Source of the DNA: Planctomycetota bacterium
Lineage (GTDB): Bacteria; Planctomycetota; UBA11346
Direction: 5' to 3'
Length of the DNA stretch: 45,105 nt
Assembly: GCA_025055595.1 (NCBI GenBank)
Contig: JANWWU010000085.1
Location: 1 to 45,105, forward strand
The notes under the pieces were generated by a model. That model saw only the letters and a list, made by a program, of their open reading frames with translations. It was not told where the DNA came from and did no database searches. Positions 26,001-34,099 of the stretch are shown here, piece by piece (the first letter of the stretch is position 1; every line of letters starts with the position of its first letter). Made by a program: the position numbers and the translations under genes.

Positions 26001-27288
26001 GTTCCGCTGCGCGCCGAGCTTCGCCTGGCCGGCCGGCACCGGCTACATCCTCGAATCGCGGGTGACGGTGACGCCGACGATCGCCGGTACGACCGGCTGG
26101 AAAGCGGCTTTCGGCAGCATGGACAACACGCTCTATGTGACCAACGGCCAAGTCGCCTATTGGGCCAACGGCAATCAGACGCTGGCGACGAGCTCGCTCG
26201 GCAGCGGACCCGTCACCAATGCGCTGGTCGGCCTGGCGGTGAACGCCAGCAACACCCAGATCGCGTGGTACGAGAACGGTCAGCGCATCGCCGAGCGCGC
26301 AGTCGCGCGCCCGACGCCGTCCTGGCACATCGGTCCCAACGGGAGCAAGCAGACCTTCGCGCTCGCCGTCGATGAAGTGCGCATCCGTCCCTTCGTCGCC
26401 AGCGAACCGACGGCCACTCTCGGCAGCCCCGTCAGCCAGGCGCCGATCGCCTACGAGCTAACGATCGGCGGTACCGCGGTGCCTGTGACGTGGATCAACG
26501 AGACGACGCTGACAGCAAGCGTCCCGCCTGCGCCGGCCGGCGGCAGCAACCCCGTACCGCTGCTGTTGACAGTCAACGGTCAAACGGTGACGAGCTCAGT
26601 GACCTATGCGAGCTTTCCGCCCGCGCCGCAGCAGGCGACGGTGCGCGCCGTCCACATCTTCTACAACCGCTCGGCCTGGGACGGCAACGATCCGACCGCG
26701 AACGCCCGCGACGACCAGGCGATCGATCCCGATAAGATCGCGCTGCGCCCCGGTCAAAGGGCCAGCTTCGCCAACTACACCTCCTACAGCCGTGGCATCA
26801 ACGGGATCATGGTCGATATCGCGGACCTGCCCGGATCCCCCCTGCCCGCGGACTTTGCGTGCCTGGTCGGCAACAGCGAAAACCTCCAGCAGTGGTCGAG
26901 CGCGCCGGAACCGAGCGTCACGCTGCGCCCGGGCGCCGGCAGCAACGGCGCGACCCGCATCACGCTGATCTGGCCGGACAACGCGATCCAGAAGTGCTGG
27001 CTGCGCGTGACCGTCGCCGCCAACGCGCGAACCGGCCTCGCGCAGCCCTACATCTTCTATTTCGGCAACGCGATCGGCGAGTGCGGCGACAGCCCGAGCG
27101 ATGCGTTGGTCTCCGCCATCGATCAGCTGCAGGCGCGGATGAACCCGCGTTCGCCGGTCAACCTCGCGCCGCTCAACTCGCGCTGGGACTACAACCGCGA
27201 CCGCCTGGTGAATGCCACGGATGTCTTGCTCGCGCGCGTCCATGCCACCGGCCCCCAGACCGCGCTGCGCCTGATCACCGCCCCGTAG
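23062..27288 (+). CDS. Large secreted parallel beta-helix protein with split IPT/TIG, DUF2341 and dockerin-like tail
   Basis: 1,408 residues. A signal peptide (about 1-22) is followed by a DUF1565-like start (DSNPGTQSQPFATVQRAVDAL) and a right-handed beta-helix to about 690, as in polysaccharide lyases and epimerases. An IPT/TIG-type domain begins near 800 (SGGLPMAGGATLTISGHGF). It appears to be interrupted by a DUF2341 plus lectin-like segment (about 830-1120) and resumes at ELTIGGTAVPVTWINETTL (about 1131-1185). A beta-rich domain follows, and the last 33 residues, DYNRDRLVNATDVLLAR onward, look like one half of a dockerin repeat or a planctomycete surface-anchoring tail. ATG 23062 is chosen because it begins the signal peptide. 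Binding or cleavage of a polysaccharide is likely; the catalytic residues are not identified. Confidence 0.88.
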   Translation: MFHRSWRRAAGALLCLSSSWAGDYWVATPADGGNDSNPGTQSQPFATVQRAVDALTMQGTQAAAGTITVRRGTYRETVTLKRGGTGPQARLVIRAAPGERAVLSGLEPISGWTLHQGAIYRASMPWSLDDGNTNVDADKRGLAREQVFVDGRPMIHARWPNVPVEKATAITSAELAQMDSGEGKSDSETTSSWFTDAALGSAGLSSSAIVGALISYLPGTKCFARTGRVTGYDAAQQRVTVSREELKSGNPNSGFSFTSATGSDKGGYDYLHAGCDYYLWGKLDFLDADGEWFRDPASGTLYLRFPDGGGPTGRLVEAKRRPYALCISSVNGTESADHITIEGLEIVGATIWIGKNCDDIVLRGLSVRHATHFEDARWIHYQPRWPQTITLNGTNIIVEDSDFIGMVRGIEVNGRNNIVRNCVFRDIAYYGPTGFAIDARFHESIDNDGSPAQRNRVVNNSFIGTGHTAIQLQKGMDVIANEVVASHRQGNDVGAISASPSTDLMGIEVAWNRVHDLYPQPRDLRNGADGGPGSMYGAFGLYLDLDARNVIFHHNIVWGTSGPPLSFLSYSSTSNSGKRKAYHNTLVGEVAVALSNSGSSAMPIEYCNNIQRHPIAGASNIQVGGNIAYQNDDPGWIDAAAHDYRLRSTSPAIDAGIGGLTDLSGAAFHGSTGIGGTVVNAPDAGAHEGLAQRPAGAYATPAQLAQVQIAITGRTGNVCQAVVSGLPVGRRLPDDASFQIGSAAPGGVIVAHLDATSGFYRIRVQGIPVQGDGPQPIVLRSGGQTYALGTHDVSPLAIAALSGIPSGGLPMAGGATLTISGHGFARPRPQTWTQSATIANPSGQTLFNYPVRITLDSAALIAAGRLQPDGRDLRITDAEGRVLDYCYEGLGTTTTTVWVKVPHLPSTGAQLTLRYGDATLPAMADPRRVFFFYDDFADGIVDTANFVIQETGLATVSETDGAMRITPTAATTPDFGTIGSFRCAPSFAWPAGTGYILESRVTVTPTIAGTTGWKAAFGSMDNTLYVTNGQVAYWANGNQTLATSSLGSGPVTNALVGLAVNASNTQIAWYENGQRIAERAVARPTPSWHIGPNGSKQTFALAVDEVRIRPFVASEPTATLGSPVSQAPIAYELTIGGTAVPVTWINETTLTASVPPAPAGGSNPVPLLLTVNGQTVTSSVTYASFPPAPQQATVRAVHIFYNRSAWDGNDPTANARDDQAIDPDKIALRPGQRASFANYTSYSRGINGIMVDIADLPGSPLPADFACLVGNSENLQQWSSAPEPSVTLRPGAGSNGATRITLIWPDNAIQKCWLRVTVAANARTGLAQPYIFYFGNAIGECGDSPSDALVSAIDQLQARMNPRSPVNLAPLNSRWDYNRDRLVNATDVLLARVHATGPQTALRLITAP

Positions 27289-27349
27289 CCCCTCGACGCT
27301 GCGCCTTGTCCCCTGCCTGCGGCATGGAACATGGCGGACGAGGTCCTCC

Positions 27350-28750
27350 ATGTCGCTGCAGCTGCGTCAAAACCTGCAGGCCCGTCTCGAGCAGCGGCTG
27401 AAGCTGACGCCGCAGATGATCCAGTCGATCGAGATCCTGCTGCTGCCGCAGCTGGCGCTCGAGGAGCGGATCATGCACGAGGTCGAAGCGAATCCCGTGC
27501 TCGAGATCGCCGAAGACGGCGGGGAAGCCAGCGAGGTCGAGGGCGACAGCTCGCCGAGCGATCCGACGGGCATGCTGACGCGCGATGAGCGCGCCTGGGC
27601 CCTGCGCCGACAATCCGCGAAGCGCGACGATGATGACGATGCGCCCGACAAGATGGCGGCGCTGGAGGCGGCGCCCGACCGCGCGCCGTCGCTCGCCGAG
27701 CACCTGCTTGAACAACTGCGCTTCACCGACATGCCGCCGGAGGTGCGCGCGATCCTGCCGGAGGTGTGCTGGGCGCTGGACGCCCGCGGCTACCTCTCCG
27801 CCGACCTGCACGAACTGTTCCCCGACGACAAGCTCGAAGCCGCCGAGCACGCCCTGGAGCTCGTGCGCTCCTGCGATCCTGCCGGCGTCGGCGCTCGCGA
27901 CCTCGCCGACTGCCTGGCCCTGCAGCTCGCGCGCCAGCCGGGCGACAACAGCTTCGAGCTGCGCCTGATCCGCGAGCATCTCGACGATGTCCTGAAGAAC
28001 CGCCTGCCGGTGATCGCGCAGAAGACCGGCGTCGACCTCGAGCGCGTCAAGGAAGCCGTCGAGGTCATCGCCAAGCTCGACCCCAAGCCCGGCTTGCCGT
28101 ACGCGCGCGCCGATAACGCCTTCGTCGTCCCCGATGTCATCCTCGAACGCGCCGAGGACGGGGAGTGGGTGGTGCGCGTGCCCAACGGCCGCCTGCCGCG
28201 TCTGCGGATCAGCGATGCCTACACCCAGCTCTATGAATCGCCGCAGGCCGACCCGCGCGACAAGGCCTACCTCAAAGAGAAGCTCGCCGCCGCGCGCGCG
28301 CTGATCGATGCCATCGGCCAGCGCGAGCGCACGCTGCTCAAGATCGTCACCGAGATCATCAAGCATCAGAGCGCCTTCCTCGAGCACGGCCAGGAGCACC
28401 TGCGCCCGCTGCTGCGCCAGGATATCGCCGACAAGATCGGGATGCATGTCGCGACCGTCTCGCGCGCAGTCAAGGACAAGTACATCCAGACCCCGATCGG
28501 CATCCTGCCGCTGGCGGCCTTCTTCAGCGGCGGCATCGCCACCCAGGACGGCAGCGAGGCGGAGAGCAGCGCCGCCGTCAAGCTGCGCATCCAGAAGCTG
28601 ATCGACAGCGAAGACAAGCGTCGGCCGCTGTCCGATCAGGAGATCGCCGACATCCTCGCCAAGGAAGGCCTCGATATCAGCCGCCGCACGGTGACCAAGT
28701 ACCGCATCGCCGAAGGCATCCCCTCGACGCGCCAGCGGCGCGCCTTCTGA
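27350..28750 (+). CDS. rpoN: RNA polymerase sigma-54 factor RpoN
   Basis: 466 residues. Region I is Gln/Leu-rich as expected (LRQNLQARLEQRLKLTPQMI) and is followed by an acidic region II (about 50-90). The core-binding and DNA-binding domains follow, with the helix-turn-helix around GMHVATVSRAVKDKY and GILPLAAFFSGG. The RpoN box reads SRRTVTKYRI (444-453), against the usual ARRTVAKYRE. ATG 27350 has GAGG about ten bases upstream. Sigma-54 recognises -24/-12 promoters and needs an ATP-driven activator, and candidate sites of this kind lie before two pilus genes in this window. Its stop abuts the stop of the convergent next gene with no gap. Confidence 0.96.
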   Translation: MSLQLRQNLQARLEQRLKLTPQMIQSIEILLLPQLALEERIMHEVEANPVLEIAEDGGEASEVEGDSSPSDPTGMLTRDERAWALRRQSAKRDDDDDAPDKMAALEAAPDRAPSLAEHLLEQLRFTDMPPEVRAILPEVCWALDARGYLSADLHELFPDDKLEAAEHALELVRSCDPAGVGARDLADCLALQLARQPGDNSFELRLIREHLDDVLKNRLPVIAQKTGVDLERVKEAVEVIAKLDPKPGLPYARADNAFVVPDVILERAEDGEWVVRVPNGRLPRLRISDAYTQLYESPQADPRDKAYLKEKLAAARALIDAIGQRERTLLKIVTEIIKHQSAFLEHGQEHLRPLLRQDIADKIGMHVATVSRAVKDKYIQTPIGILPLAAFFSGGIATQDGSEAESSAAVKLRIQKLIDSEDKRRPLSDQEIADILAKEGLDISRRTVTKYRIAEGIPSTRQRRAF

Positions 28751-29437
28751 TCACAGCCGCTCGAGGTAGGCGAGCAGGCCCGCTTCGTCGACGCGCCGGC
28801 GGCGCCCATCGTGGCACATCTTGATCCCCACCCAGAGGCAGGCGCCGACGCTGCCGCCAGAGGTGACGGCGAGCCACCAGTCGGCATCTTCCAGCGCGCC
28901 CCAACAGACCCACGCCAGCAAGGCGGCGCACAGCAGCACCAGGGCGCCGCCGATCGAGCTCGCGACGCTGCCGACGATGATGCACGCGCTCGGCGGCAAG
29001 CGGTGGGCGAGACAGGCGAGGAACCACCGAAACGCATCGAGCTGGTTGACCGGCAGCTTGCCGAAACCGCGCGCGCTGAAGCTCGAGGCGCGGACGCGCC
29101 GACCGTCAGCCAGCTGCAGCTCCGCCTGCAGCACGGTCTGCAGGCGCTTGGCAGGGAGCAGGCCGAAGGCGATGAGAATCAGACCGGGCAGCGAGCAGCG
29201 ACCGAGGAGCCCGCTGAGGTAGCTGCGATTGACGCGCAGGCAGCGCACCTGCTCGTAGGGCACCATGGTTTCGCCGATCGCCAGTCCCTGCCGATCGACT
29301 TGGAAGCGCTGCCCATCGCAGTCGAAGTTGGAACCGCGGCGCTGGTAGTCGACAGCGAGGATCATCGCCCCCGTGTCGAGCGCCGCTCCCGCCGCCCGCT
29401 GGGCGCGCCACCAGCGCCAGATGCGGCGCAGCACCAC
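28751..29437 (-). CDS. Hypothetical inner-membrane protein
   Basis: 228 residues with three likely membrane helices: about 75-95 (GLILIAFGLL), about 151-178 (CIIVGSVASSIGGALVLLCAALLAWV) and about 188-207 (TSGGSVGACLWVGI). A soluble part of roughly 70 residues (about 25-75) could be PH-like, but I do not assign a family. The C-terminus is charged. Its stop (28753-28751) touches the rpoN stop. The start is uncertain: ATG 29437 makes the whole frame, while ATG 29365 (MILAVDYQRRG) would also give a plausible beginning. It ends nine bases before the stop of the next minus-strand gene, so both may be co-transcribed. Confidence 0.7.
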   Translation of the reverse strand: MVLRRIWRWWRAQRAAGAALDTGAMILAVDYQRRGSNFDCDGQRFQVDRQGLAIGETMVPYEQVRCLRVNRSYLSGLLGRCSLPGLILIAFGLLPAKRLQTVLQAELQLADGRRVRASSFSARGFGKLPVNQLDAFRWFLACLAHRLPPSACIIVGSVASSIGGALVLLCAALLAWVCWGALEDADWWLAVTSGGSVGACLWVGIKMCHDGRRRRVDEAGLLAYLERL

Positions 29438-29446
29438 GGGCCCGTC

Positions 29447-30178
29447 TCACAGGGGGATGTGGTACCCCAGCTCGAAGCGCGCCGAGACCCCGCTTTCGCT
29501 GTCGCTCCAGCGCACGCGGGAGGCGCTGAGCCCGGCCTCGACATCCTCGTAGTCGAGGCGCTGGCCGGTGACCTGGACTCCGAGCACCAGCCGCCGCCAA
29601 GTCCAATAGGCGCCGCCGCGCACGCCGAAGGTCCAGTACCACCCGGACCCGGAGTCATGACGATCGAGGGCGGCATCGGCGAAGTGCTGATCGACGGCGC
29701 CGACGCCGAGCAGTCCGAGCAGCTCGAGATGCACGCGCGGGCGGACGCGCAAACCCACCCCGCACAGGGCATGCACGCCGACGGTCTGGTATTGCAGGCT
29801 GGCCGCCCGGCCAGGAGCCGGCACCTGCGTCGTCGTCCCCGTGGTCCGCCGCTCGATCGTGTCGTCGCTCCACGCATAGGTCAGCTCGCCGCCATAGAGC
29901 ATGCCCCACGGCGACAGCCGACCGCCGACGATGCTGTATGCCAGCTCTGTCGCGCGGCTGCCATCGACGCGGTCGGTGTAGCGCTGCACCGGCTGCGTGT
30001 TCGCGACCTCCACTGCGTACTCCGCCGGCTTGGGGACGCTGCCGACCCCGAGACGCAGCTGCACGAAGGGCGGCGTCTCGGCGAGCCAGGCCGCGAGATC
30101 GACCTGCGATTGGCTGCTGATGCCGTCGCCAGCAGCGAGCGAGGTGGCCAGGCACAGCGAGCAGACGAGGCGTTGCAT
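29447..30178 (-). CDS. Predicted outer-membrane beta-barrel protein
   Basis: 243 residues. A signal peptide (about 1-17, MQRLVCSLCLATSLAAGDG) is followed by alternating hydrophobic strands with aromatic ends (ELAYSIVGGRL, GMLYGGELTYAW, YWTFGVRGGAYWTW, LVLGVQVTG) and a final strand ending ARFELGYHIPL, a typical barrel layout. ATG 30178 is chosen because it starts the signal peptide, whereas the longer frame to 30322 runs into the divergent GH130 start. The function is unknown. It is divergent from the GH130 gene and lies upstream of the membrane protein at 28751. Confidence 0.72.
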   Translation of the reverse strand: MQRLVCSLCLATSLAAGDGISSQSQVDLAAWLAETPPFVQLRLGVGSVPKPAEYAVEVANTQPVQRYTDRVDGSRATELAYSIVGGRLSPWGMLYGGELTYAWSDDTIERRTTGTTTQVPAPGRAASLQYQTVGVHALCGVGLRVRPRVHLELLGLLGVGAVDQHFADAALDRHDSGSGWYWTFGVRGGAYWTWRRLVLGVQVTGQRLDYEDVEAGLSASRVRWSDSESGVSARFELGYHIPL

Positions 30179-30314
30179 AGCCGCATGATGCTTCGGCACG
30201 GCGCCGGTACAAGACAAGGACCTCAGCGCGCCCTCGGTCAGCGTATCACCCTGCCGCGCCTGCCCCCTGGTCAAGCCGCTTCGCAGCGCCAGGCTAGGGG
30301 CTAGGAGCCCACGC

Positions 30315-31505
30315 ATGCCCACGCCGAAGACCTACGCCGAGCTCAAGCAAGCCCAAGAGCAGCTCATCGCCCGCAAGAATCGCGTCGACACGCGTTTCTA
30401 CAACGGAATCTACGATCGCTTCGTCGATCCGGTGCTGACCCATGAGCATGTGCCGATCGAGTGGCGCTTCGACATCAACCCCGCGACCAACCCGCTGATG
30501 CTCGAGCGTCTCGGCGTCGGCACGGTGTTCAACGCCGGCGCGATGGAGTTCAACGGCAAGATCGTCGTCGCCGCCCGCGTCGAGGGCGTCGACCGCAAGA
30601 GCTTCTTCGCCATCGCCGAGTCCGAGACCGGCATCGACGGCTTCCGCTTCTGGGACGAGCCGATCCTGATGCCGGAGACCGACAATCCGGACACCAATGT
30701 CTACGACATGCGCCTGACCCAGCATCAGGATGGCTGGATCTACGGCCTGTTCTGCAGCGAGCGCCGCGATCCCAAGGCGCCGCCGCACGATCAATCGGCG
30801 GCCTTCGCCTCCTGCGGCATCGCCCGCACCAAGGACCTGAAGACCTGGCAGCGCCTGCCCGATCTCAAGACCAGCGGCGCCCAGCAGCGCAACGTCGTGC
30901 TCCACCCGGAGTTCGTCAACGGCAAGTACCTGCTCTACACCCGCCCGACCGATAGCTTCATCGATGCCGGCACCCAGGGCGGCATCGCCTACACGCTGGT
31001 CGACGACATGACGAAGGCCGCCGTCGGCGAGGAGATCGTCTTCGACCGTCGCCTCTACCACACGATCAAGGAGGTGAAGAACGGCCAGGGCGCGCCGCCG
31101 GTCAAGACGCCCAAGGGCTGGCTGCATGTCGCGCACGGCGTGCGCAACTGCGCGGCCGGCGCCCGCTATGTGCTGTACGCCTTCATGACCGATCTCGCCG
31201 AGCCGTGGAAGGTGATCGCCGCGCCCGGCGGCCACCTGATCGCCCCGCTCTTCGAGGAGCGCGTCGGCGATGTCTCGAATGTCGTGTTCAGCAACGGCAT
31301 GGTGCTGCGCAAGAACGGCGAGCTGCTGATCTATTATGCGAGCAGCGACACCCGCCTGCATGTCGCGCGCACCGACGTCGAGCGGATGATCGACTACTGC
31401 TTCAACACCCCGCCCGATGGCCTGCGCAGCTACGCCTGCGTGCAGCAGCGCCTCGATCTGATCCGCCGCAACCGCGAGTATCTGGCGAGAGCCGGCAAGG
31501 CCTGA
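30315..31505 (+). CDS. GH130 glycoside phosphorylase, mannosylglucose-type
   Basis: 396 residues. GH130 enzymes phosphorolyse beta-mannosides to mannose-1-phosphate. The match is closest in feel to subfamily 1 (4-O-beta-mannosyl-glucose phosphorylase). The sequence shows [32 protein letters not shown], and [17 protein letters not shown] with the family's catalytic Asp at 131. ATG 30315 has an AGGAG ribosome site (30303-30307). There is no signal peptide, so it acts in the cytoplasm, probably on mannan-derived disaccharides. The divergent barrel protein and the downstream anion transporter are the only nearby transport candidates; no sugar transporter adjoins it. Confidence 0.92.
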   Translation: MPTPKTYAELKQAQEQLIARKNRVDTRFYNGIYDRFVDPVLTHEHVPIEWRFDINPATNPLMLERLGVGTVFNAGAMEFNGKIVVAARVEGVDRKSFFAIAESETGIDGFRFWDEPILMPETDNPDTNVYDMRLTQHQDGWIYGLFCSERRDPKAPPHDQSAAFASCGIARTKDLKTWQRLPDLKTSGAQQRNVVLHPEFVNGKYLLYTRPTDSFIDAGTQGGIAYTLVDDMTKAAVGEEIVFDRRLYHTIKEVKNGQGAPPVKTPKGWLHVAHGVRNCAAGARYVLYAFMTDLAEPWKVIAAPGGHLIAPLFEERVGDVSNVVFSNGMVLRKNGELLIYYASSDTRLHVARTDVERMIDYCFNTPPDGLRSYACVQQRLDLIRRNREYLARAGKA

Positions 31506-31509
31506 AGCC

Positions 31510-31552
31510 GGCGCGAGCCGCAAAGCATCCGAGCGCGGGTCCCGCTCGCGCC
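31510..31552. repeat. Inverted repeat after the GH130 gene, possible terminator
   Basis: A perfect 9-bp inverted repeat, GGCGCGAGC (31510-31518) and GCTCGCGCC (31544-31552), with a 25-base loop that can itself pair in part. It starts five bases after the GH130 stop. There is no T-run, so termination is possible but unproven. Confidence 0.35.
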
Positions 31553-31626
31553 CGCCAGCCGCCGATGACCCGCAGCGCGCGGGCCCTCGCGGCGGGACTT
31601 CGCGCCAGGAACGCTACATCGCCAGC

Positions 31627-33060
31627 ATGTCGCATGCGCTGCGTCTGCTGATCGCCATCGGCATCCCGCTCCTCGTCTGGGCGATACCGACCGAGGCGCT
31701 GCCGATCGCCGGCCTCACCGTCATCGGCCATCGCGCGCTGGTGCTGTTCCTGCTCGCGATGCTGCTGTGGATCCTCGAACCGATCGCGGTCTTCGCGACC
31801 TCGCTGGCAGTGACGCTGCTCGCCTTGCTGTTGCTCTCGGACGGCGGCATCGCCGCGCTCGTCACGCCGCCGGCGGACGCGGCCGCCGCTGCGGCCTTCG
31901 GCAAGCCGCTCAGCCACCGCGAGCTGATGGCGACCTTCGCCGATCCGGTGATCAAGCTCCTGCTCGGCGGCTTCTTCCTCGCGGCCGCAGCCGCGAAGTA
32001 CGGGCTCGACCGCAACCTCGCGCGCGTTCTGCTGCGCCCCTTCGGCACACGGCCGGCGCTGGTGCTGCTCGGCCTGATGCTGACCTCGGCGGCGTTCTCG
32101 CTGTTCATGAGCAACACCGCCTGCACGGCGATGATGCTGACGGTGCTGGCGCCGGTGCTCGCCGCCCTGCCCGCCGGCGACCGCGGGCGCATCGCGCTCG
32201 TGCTCGCCGTGCCCTTCGCCGCCAACATCGGCGGCATCGGAACCCCGATCGGCACCCCGCCGAACGCCGTCGCCATGCGTTTCCTGACCGGCGAGCACGC
32301 GATCGGCTTCGCGAGCTGGATGCTGTTCGGCATCCCCTATGTCCTCGTCTTGCTGCTGATCGCCTGGGGGCTCTTGCTGCTGCTCTTCCGCCCGCAGGCG
32401 CCGCAGATCGCGGTCAACATCGGCGGCTCCTGGGACCGCTCCTGGCGCGCCTGGGTGGTGTACGCGGTCTTCGCGCTGACCATCGCGCTGTGGGTCAGCG
32501 AGGCCTGGCACGGCGTGCGCGCGCCCATCGTCGCCTTGCTGCCGGTCGCGGTGTTCCTGGCGACGGGCGTGCTCGGCCCCGCCGACCTGCGCGGCCTGAG
32601 CTGGGACGTCCTGTGGCTGGTCGCTGGCGGCTTCGCGCTGAGCCTCGCCGTCGAGCGCAGCGGCCTCGCCGCCGCCCTCGTCGCCAGCGTCCCCTTCGCC
32701 GAGCTGCCGCTGTGGGCGGTGGCGCTGCTCGCGGTCGGCAGCACCACGCTGTTGGGCACCTTCATCTCCAACACCGCCACCGCCAATCTGCTGCTGCCGG
32801 TGGTCGCCGGCGTCGCCGCCGCCCTCGGGCCGGCGCTCGCTCCGCTCGGCGGCTACAGCGGCCTGATCCTCGCCGTCACCTTCGCGGCGAGCCTGGCGAT
32901 GATCCTGCCGATCTCGACGCCGCCGAACGCCCTCGCCTACGCCACCGGCGAAGTGCGCAGCGCGCAGATGGCCCTCGCCGGTTCGCTGATCTGCGTCATC
33001 GGTCTGGCGCTGGCGTTCGCGCTGTTCGCGCTGCTGCGTGCCGTCGGCTTCTTCGCGTAG
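31627..33060 (+). CDS. DASS-family (SLC13/CitT) sodium or anion:dicarboxylate transporter
   Basis: 477 residues with about eleven hydrophobic membrane segments. Both signature repeats of the divalent anion:sodium symporter family are present: [10 protein letters not shown] with [13 protein letters not shown] in the first half, and [12 protein letters not shown] with [13 protein letters not shown] in the second. These SNT and TPPNA pairs bind the carboxylate and cation. Likely substrates are succinate, malate or citrate; sulfate is possible. It would import C4 acids into the TCA cycle, where malate dehydrogenase acts. The start is ATG 31627. The TAG stop is immediately followed by the 3-prime end of an opposite-strand tRNA gene. 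Confidence 0.93.
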   Translation: MSHALRLLIAIGIPLLVWAIPTEALPIAGLTVIGHRALVLFLLAMLLWILEPIAVFATSLAVTLLALLLLSDGGIAALVTPPADAAAAAAFGKPLSHRELMATFADPVIKLLLGGFFLAAAAAKYGLDRNLARVLLRPFGTRPALVLLGLMLTSAAFSLFMSNTACTAMMLTVLAPVLAALPAGDRGRIALVLAVPFAANIGGIGTPIGTPPNAVAMRFLTGEHAIGFASWMLFGIPYVLVLLLIAWGLLLLLFRPQAPQIAVNIGGSWDRSWRAWVVYAVFALTIALWVSEAWHGVRAPIVALLPVAVFLATGVLGPADLRGLSWDVLWLVAGGFALSLAVERSGLAAALVASVPFAELPLWAVALLAVGSTTLLGTFISNTATANLLLPVVAGVAAALGPALAPLGGYSGLILAVTFAASLAMILPISTPPNALAYATGEVRSAQMALAGSLICVIGLALAFALFALLRAVGFFA

Positions 33061-33146
33061 TGGTGCGGGCGGTGGGACTCGAACCCACACGCCGTCGAGG
33101 CACTGGAACCTAAACCCAGCGCGTCTGCCAGTTCCGCCACGCCCGC
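33061..33146 (-). tRNA. trnL: tRNA-Leu (anticodon UAG)
   Basis: An 86-base class II tRNA with encoded CCA (33063-33061). The acceptor stem GCGGGCG/CGCCCGC is fully paired. The anticodon stem CTGGG/TCCAG holds loop TTTAGGT with TAG at 33112-33110. There is a long variable arm with a GCC/GGC stem, and the T arm GTGGG-TTCGAGT-CCCAC is perfect. The gene ends directly against the stop codon of the transporter on the other strand. No integrase or duplicated tRNA end was seen nearby, so it does not look like an occupied attachment site. Confidence 0.97.
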
Positions 33147-33187
33147 CCGGCGCCGAGCCTACGGACGTCCGCGCCTGCTCCAGGCCA

Positions 33188-33212
33188 GGGCGCGCCCGCG
33201 GGCTGGCGCGCC
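33188..33212. repeat. Inverted repeat GGCGCGCC upstream of tRNA-Leu
   Basis: Two copies of the palindrome GGCGCGCC (33189-33196, the first within GGGCGCGCCC, and 33205-33212) are separated by eight bases and can form an 8-bp stem. It lies between the tRNA and the ABC ATPase gene. It could end plus-strand transcription from the transporter or be chance in very GC-rich DNA. Confidence 0.4.
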
Positions 33213-33237
33213 GGCATGGCAGCAGCGGCTGGCGGCG

Positions 33238-33243
33238 TATAAG
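33238..33243 (+). promoter_or_regulatory. Possible -10 element placing the transcript start at the ABC gene ATG
   Basis: TATAAG stands out in very GC-rich surroundings and ends seven bases before ATG 33251, so transcription from it would begin at or next to the start codon and give a leaderless message. No Shine-Dalgarno sequence precedes the ATG, which agrees with this. No convincing -35 was found. Confidence 0.35.
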
Positions 33244-33250
33244 CTCCGGC

Positions 33251-34099
33251 ATGGCCGACAGCGTCGTCCGCACCGAGGGCCTGACCAAGGTCTACACCGA
33301 CTTCTGGGGCCGGCCGCGGGTACCGGCGCTGCAGGGCCTCAGCATCAGCGTCGCGCGCGGCGAGGTCTTCGGCCTCCTCGGTCCCAACGGGTCGGGCAAG
33401 ACGACGACGATCAAGCTGCTGCTCGGCCTCATCCGGCCGACCGCCGGCGACGCCTTCGTCCTCGGCCGCGACCCCGGCGATGCCGCCGCGCGCGCCCGCG
33501 TCGGCTACCTGCCGGAGGAAAGCTACCTGTGGCGCTTCCTGACCGCCGACGAGACCCTCGCCTTCATCGGTCGCCTCTTCGGGCTCTCCGCCGCCACCAT
33601 CCGCGAGCGCAGCGACCGCCTGCTCGCGCAGGTCGGCCTCGAGCAAGCGCGCGGCCGCAAGGTCGGCGAGTACTCCAAGGGCATGGCTCGCCGCCTCGGC
33701 CTAGCGCAAGCGCTGATCAACGAGCCGGAGCTCGTCATCCTCGACGAGCCGACGAGCGGTCTCGATCCGATCGGCAGCGCCGAGGTCAAGGATCTGATCC
33801 TCGCGCTCAAGCGCGCCGGCACCACCGTGCTGCTGTCCAGCCACCTGCTGGCCGATGTCGAGGATGTCTGCGATCGCATCGCCATCCTGCACCGCGGCCG
33901 GCTCGTCGAGCTCGGCCGCGTGCAGGAGCTGCTGGCCGATGATCGCCGCCTGTGCATCGAGCTCGCCGCCCCCTCGCCGGACACCGTCGCGGCGATCAAG
34001 GCCGCCGCCGGGCCCAGCCTGCTCGGCATGGCGCCGCCGCGCGAACGCCTCGAGCAGCACTTCCGACGCATCGTTGCGCGCGAGGAGGCCGTCCGCTGA
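33251..34099 (+). CDS. ABC transporter ATP-binding protein (ABC-2 type)
   Basis: 282 residues. Walker A is GPNGSGKTT (44-52), the signature is the variant YSKGMARRL, Walker B is [13 protein letters not shown] and the switch is in LSSHLL. The [12 protein letters not shown]-loop form and a C-terminal extension of about 60 residues after the core are typical of ABC-2 exporters. I chose ATG 33251 because upstream in-frame sequence overlaps the tRNA gene. Its stop overlaps the next ATG (TGATG). It powers the membrane protein encoded next. The substrate is unknown. Confidence 0.93.
   Translation: MADSVVRTEGLTKVYTDFWGRPRVPALQGLSISVARGEVFGLLGPNGSGKTTTIKLLLGLIRPTAGDAFVLGRDPGDAAARARVGYLPEESYLWRFLTADETLAFIGRLFGLSAATIRERSDRLLAQVGLEQARGRKVGEYSKGMARRLGLAQALINEPELVILDEPTSGLDPIGSAEVKDLILALKRAGTTVLLSSHLLADVEDVCDRIAILHRGRLVELGRVQELLADDRRLCIELAAPSPDTVAAIKAAAGPSLLGMAPPRERLEQHFRRIVAREEAVR

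Noticed and set aside
23110-26328. Minus-strand open frame of 1,072 codons
   Set aside because: It lies antisense to the beta-helix protein, has the His/Arg/Ala/Asp-rich look of a shadow in GC-rich DNA and shows no domain. The plus-strand protein has clear families.
30179-30314. Divergent promoters between the barrel gene and the GH130 gene
   Set aside because: Both genes must start here, but no -35/-10 pair with acceptable spacing and no sigma-54 site was found, so none is annotated.
33061-33250. Mobile element or attachment site at tRNA-Leu
   Set aside because: There is no integrase, no direct repeat of the tRNA end and only ordinary chromosomal genes on both sides.
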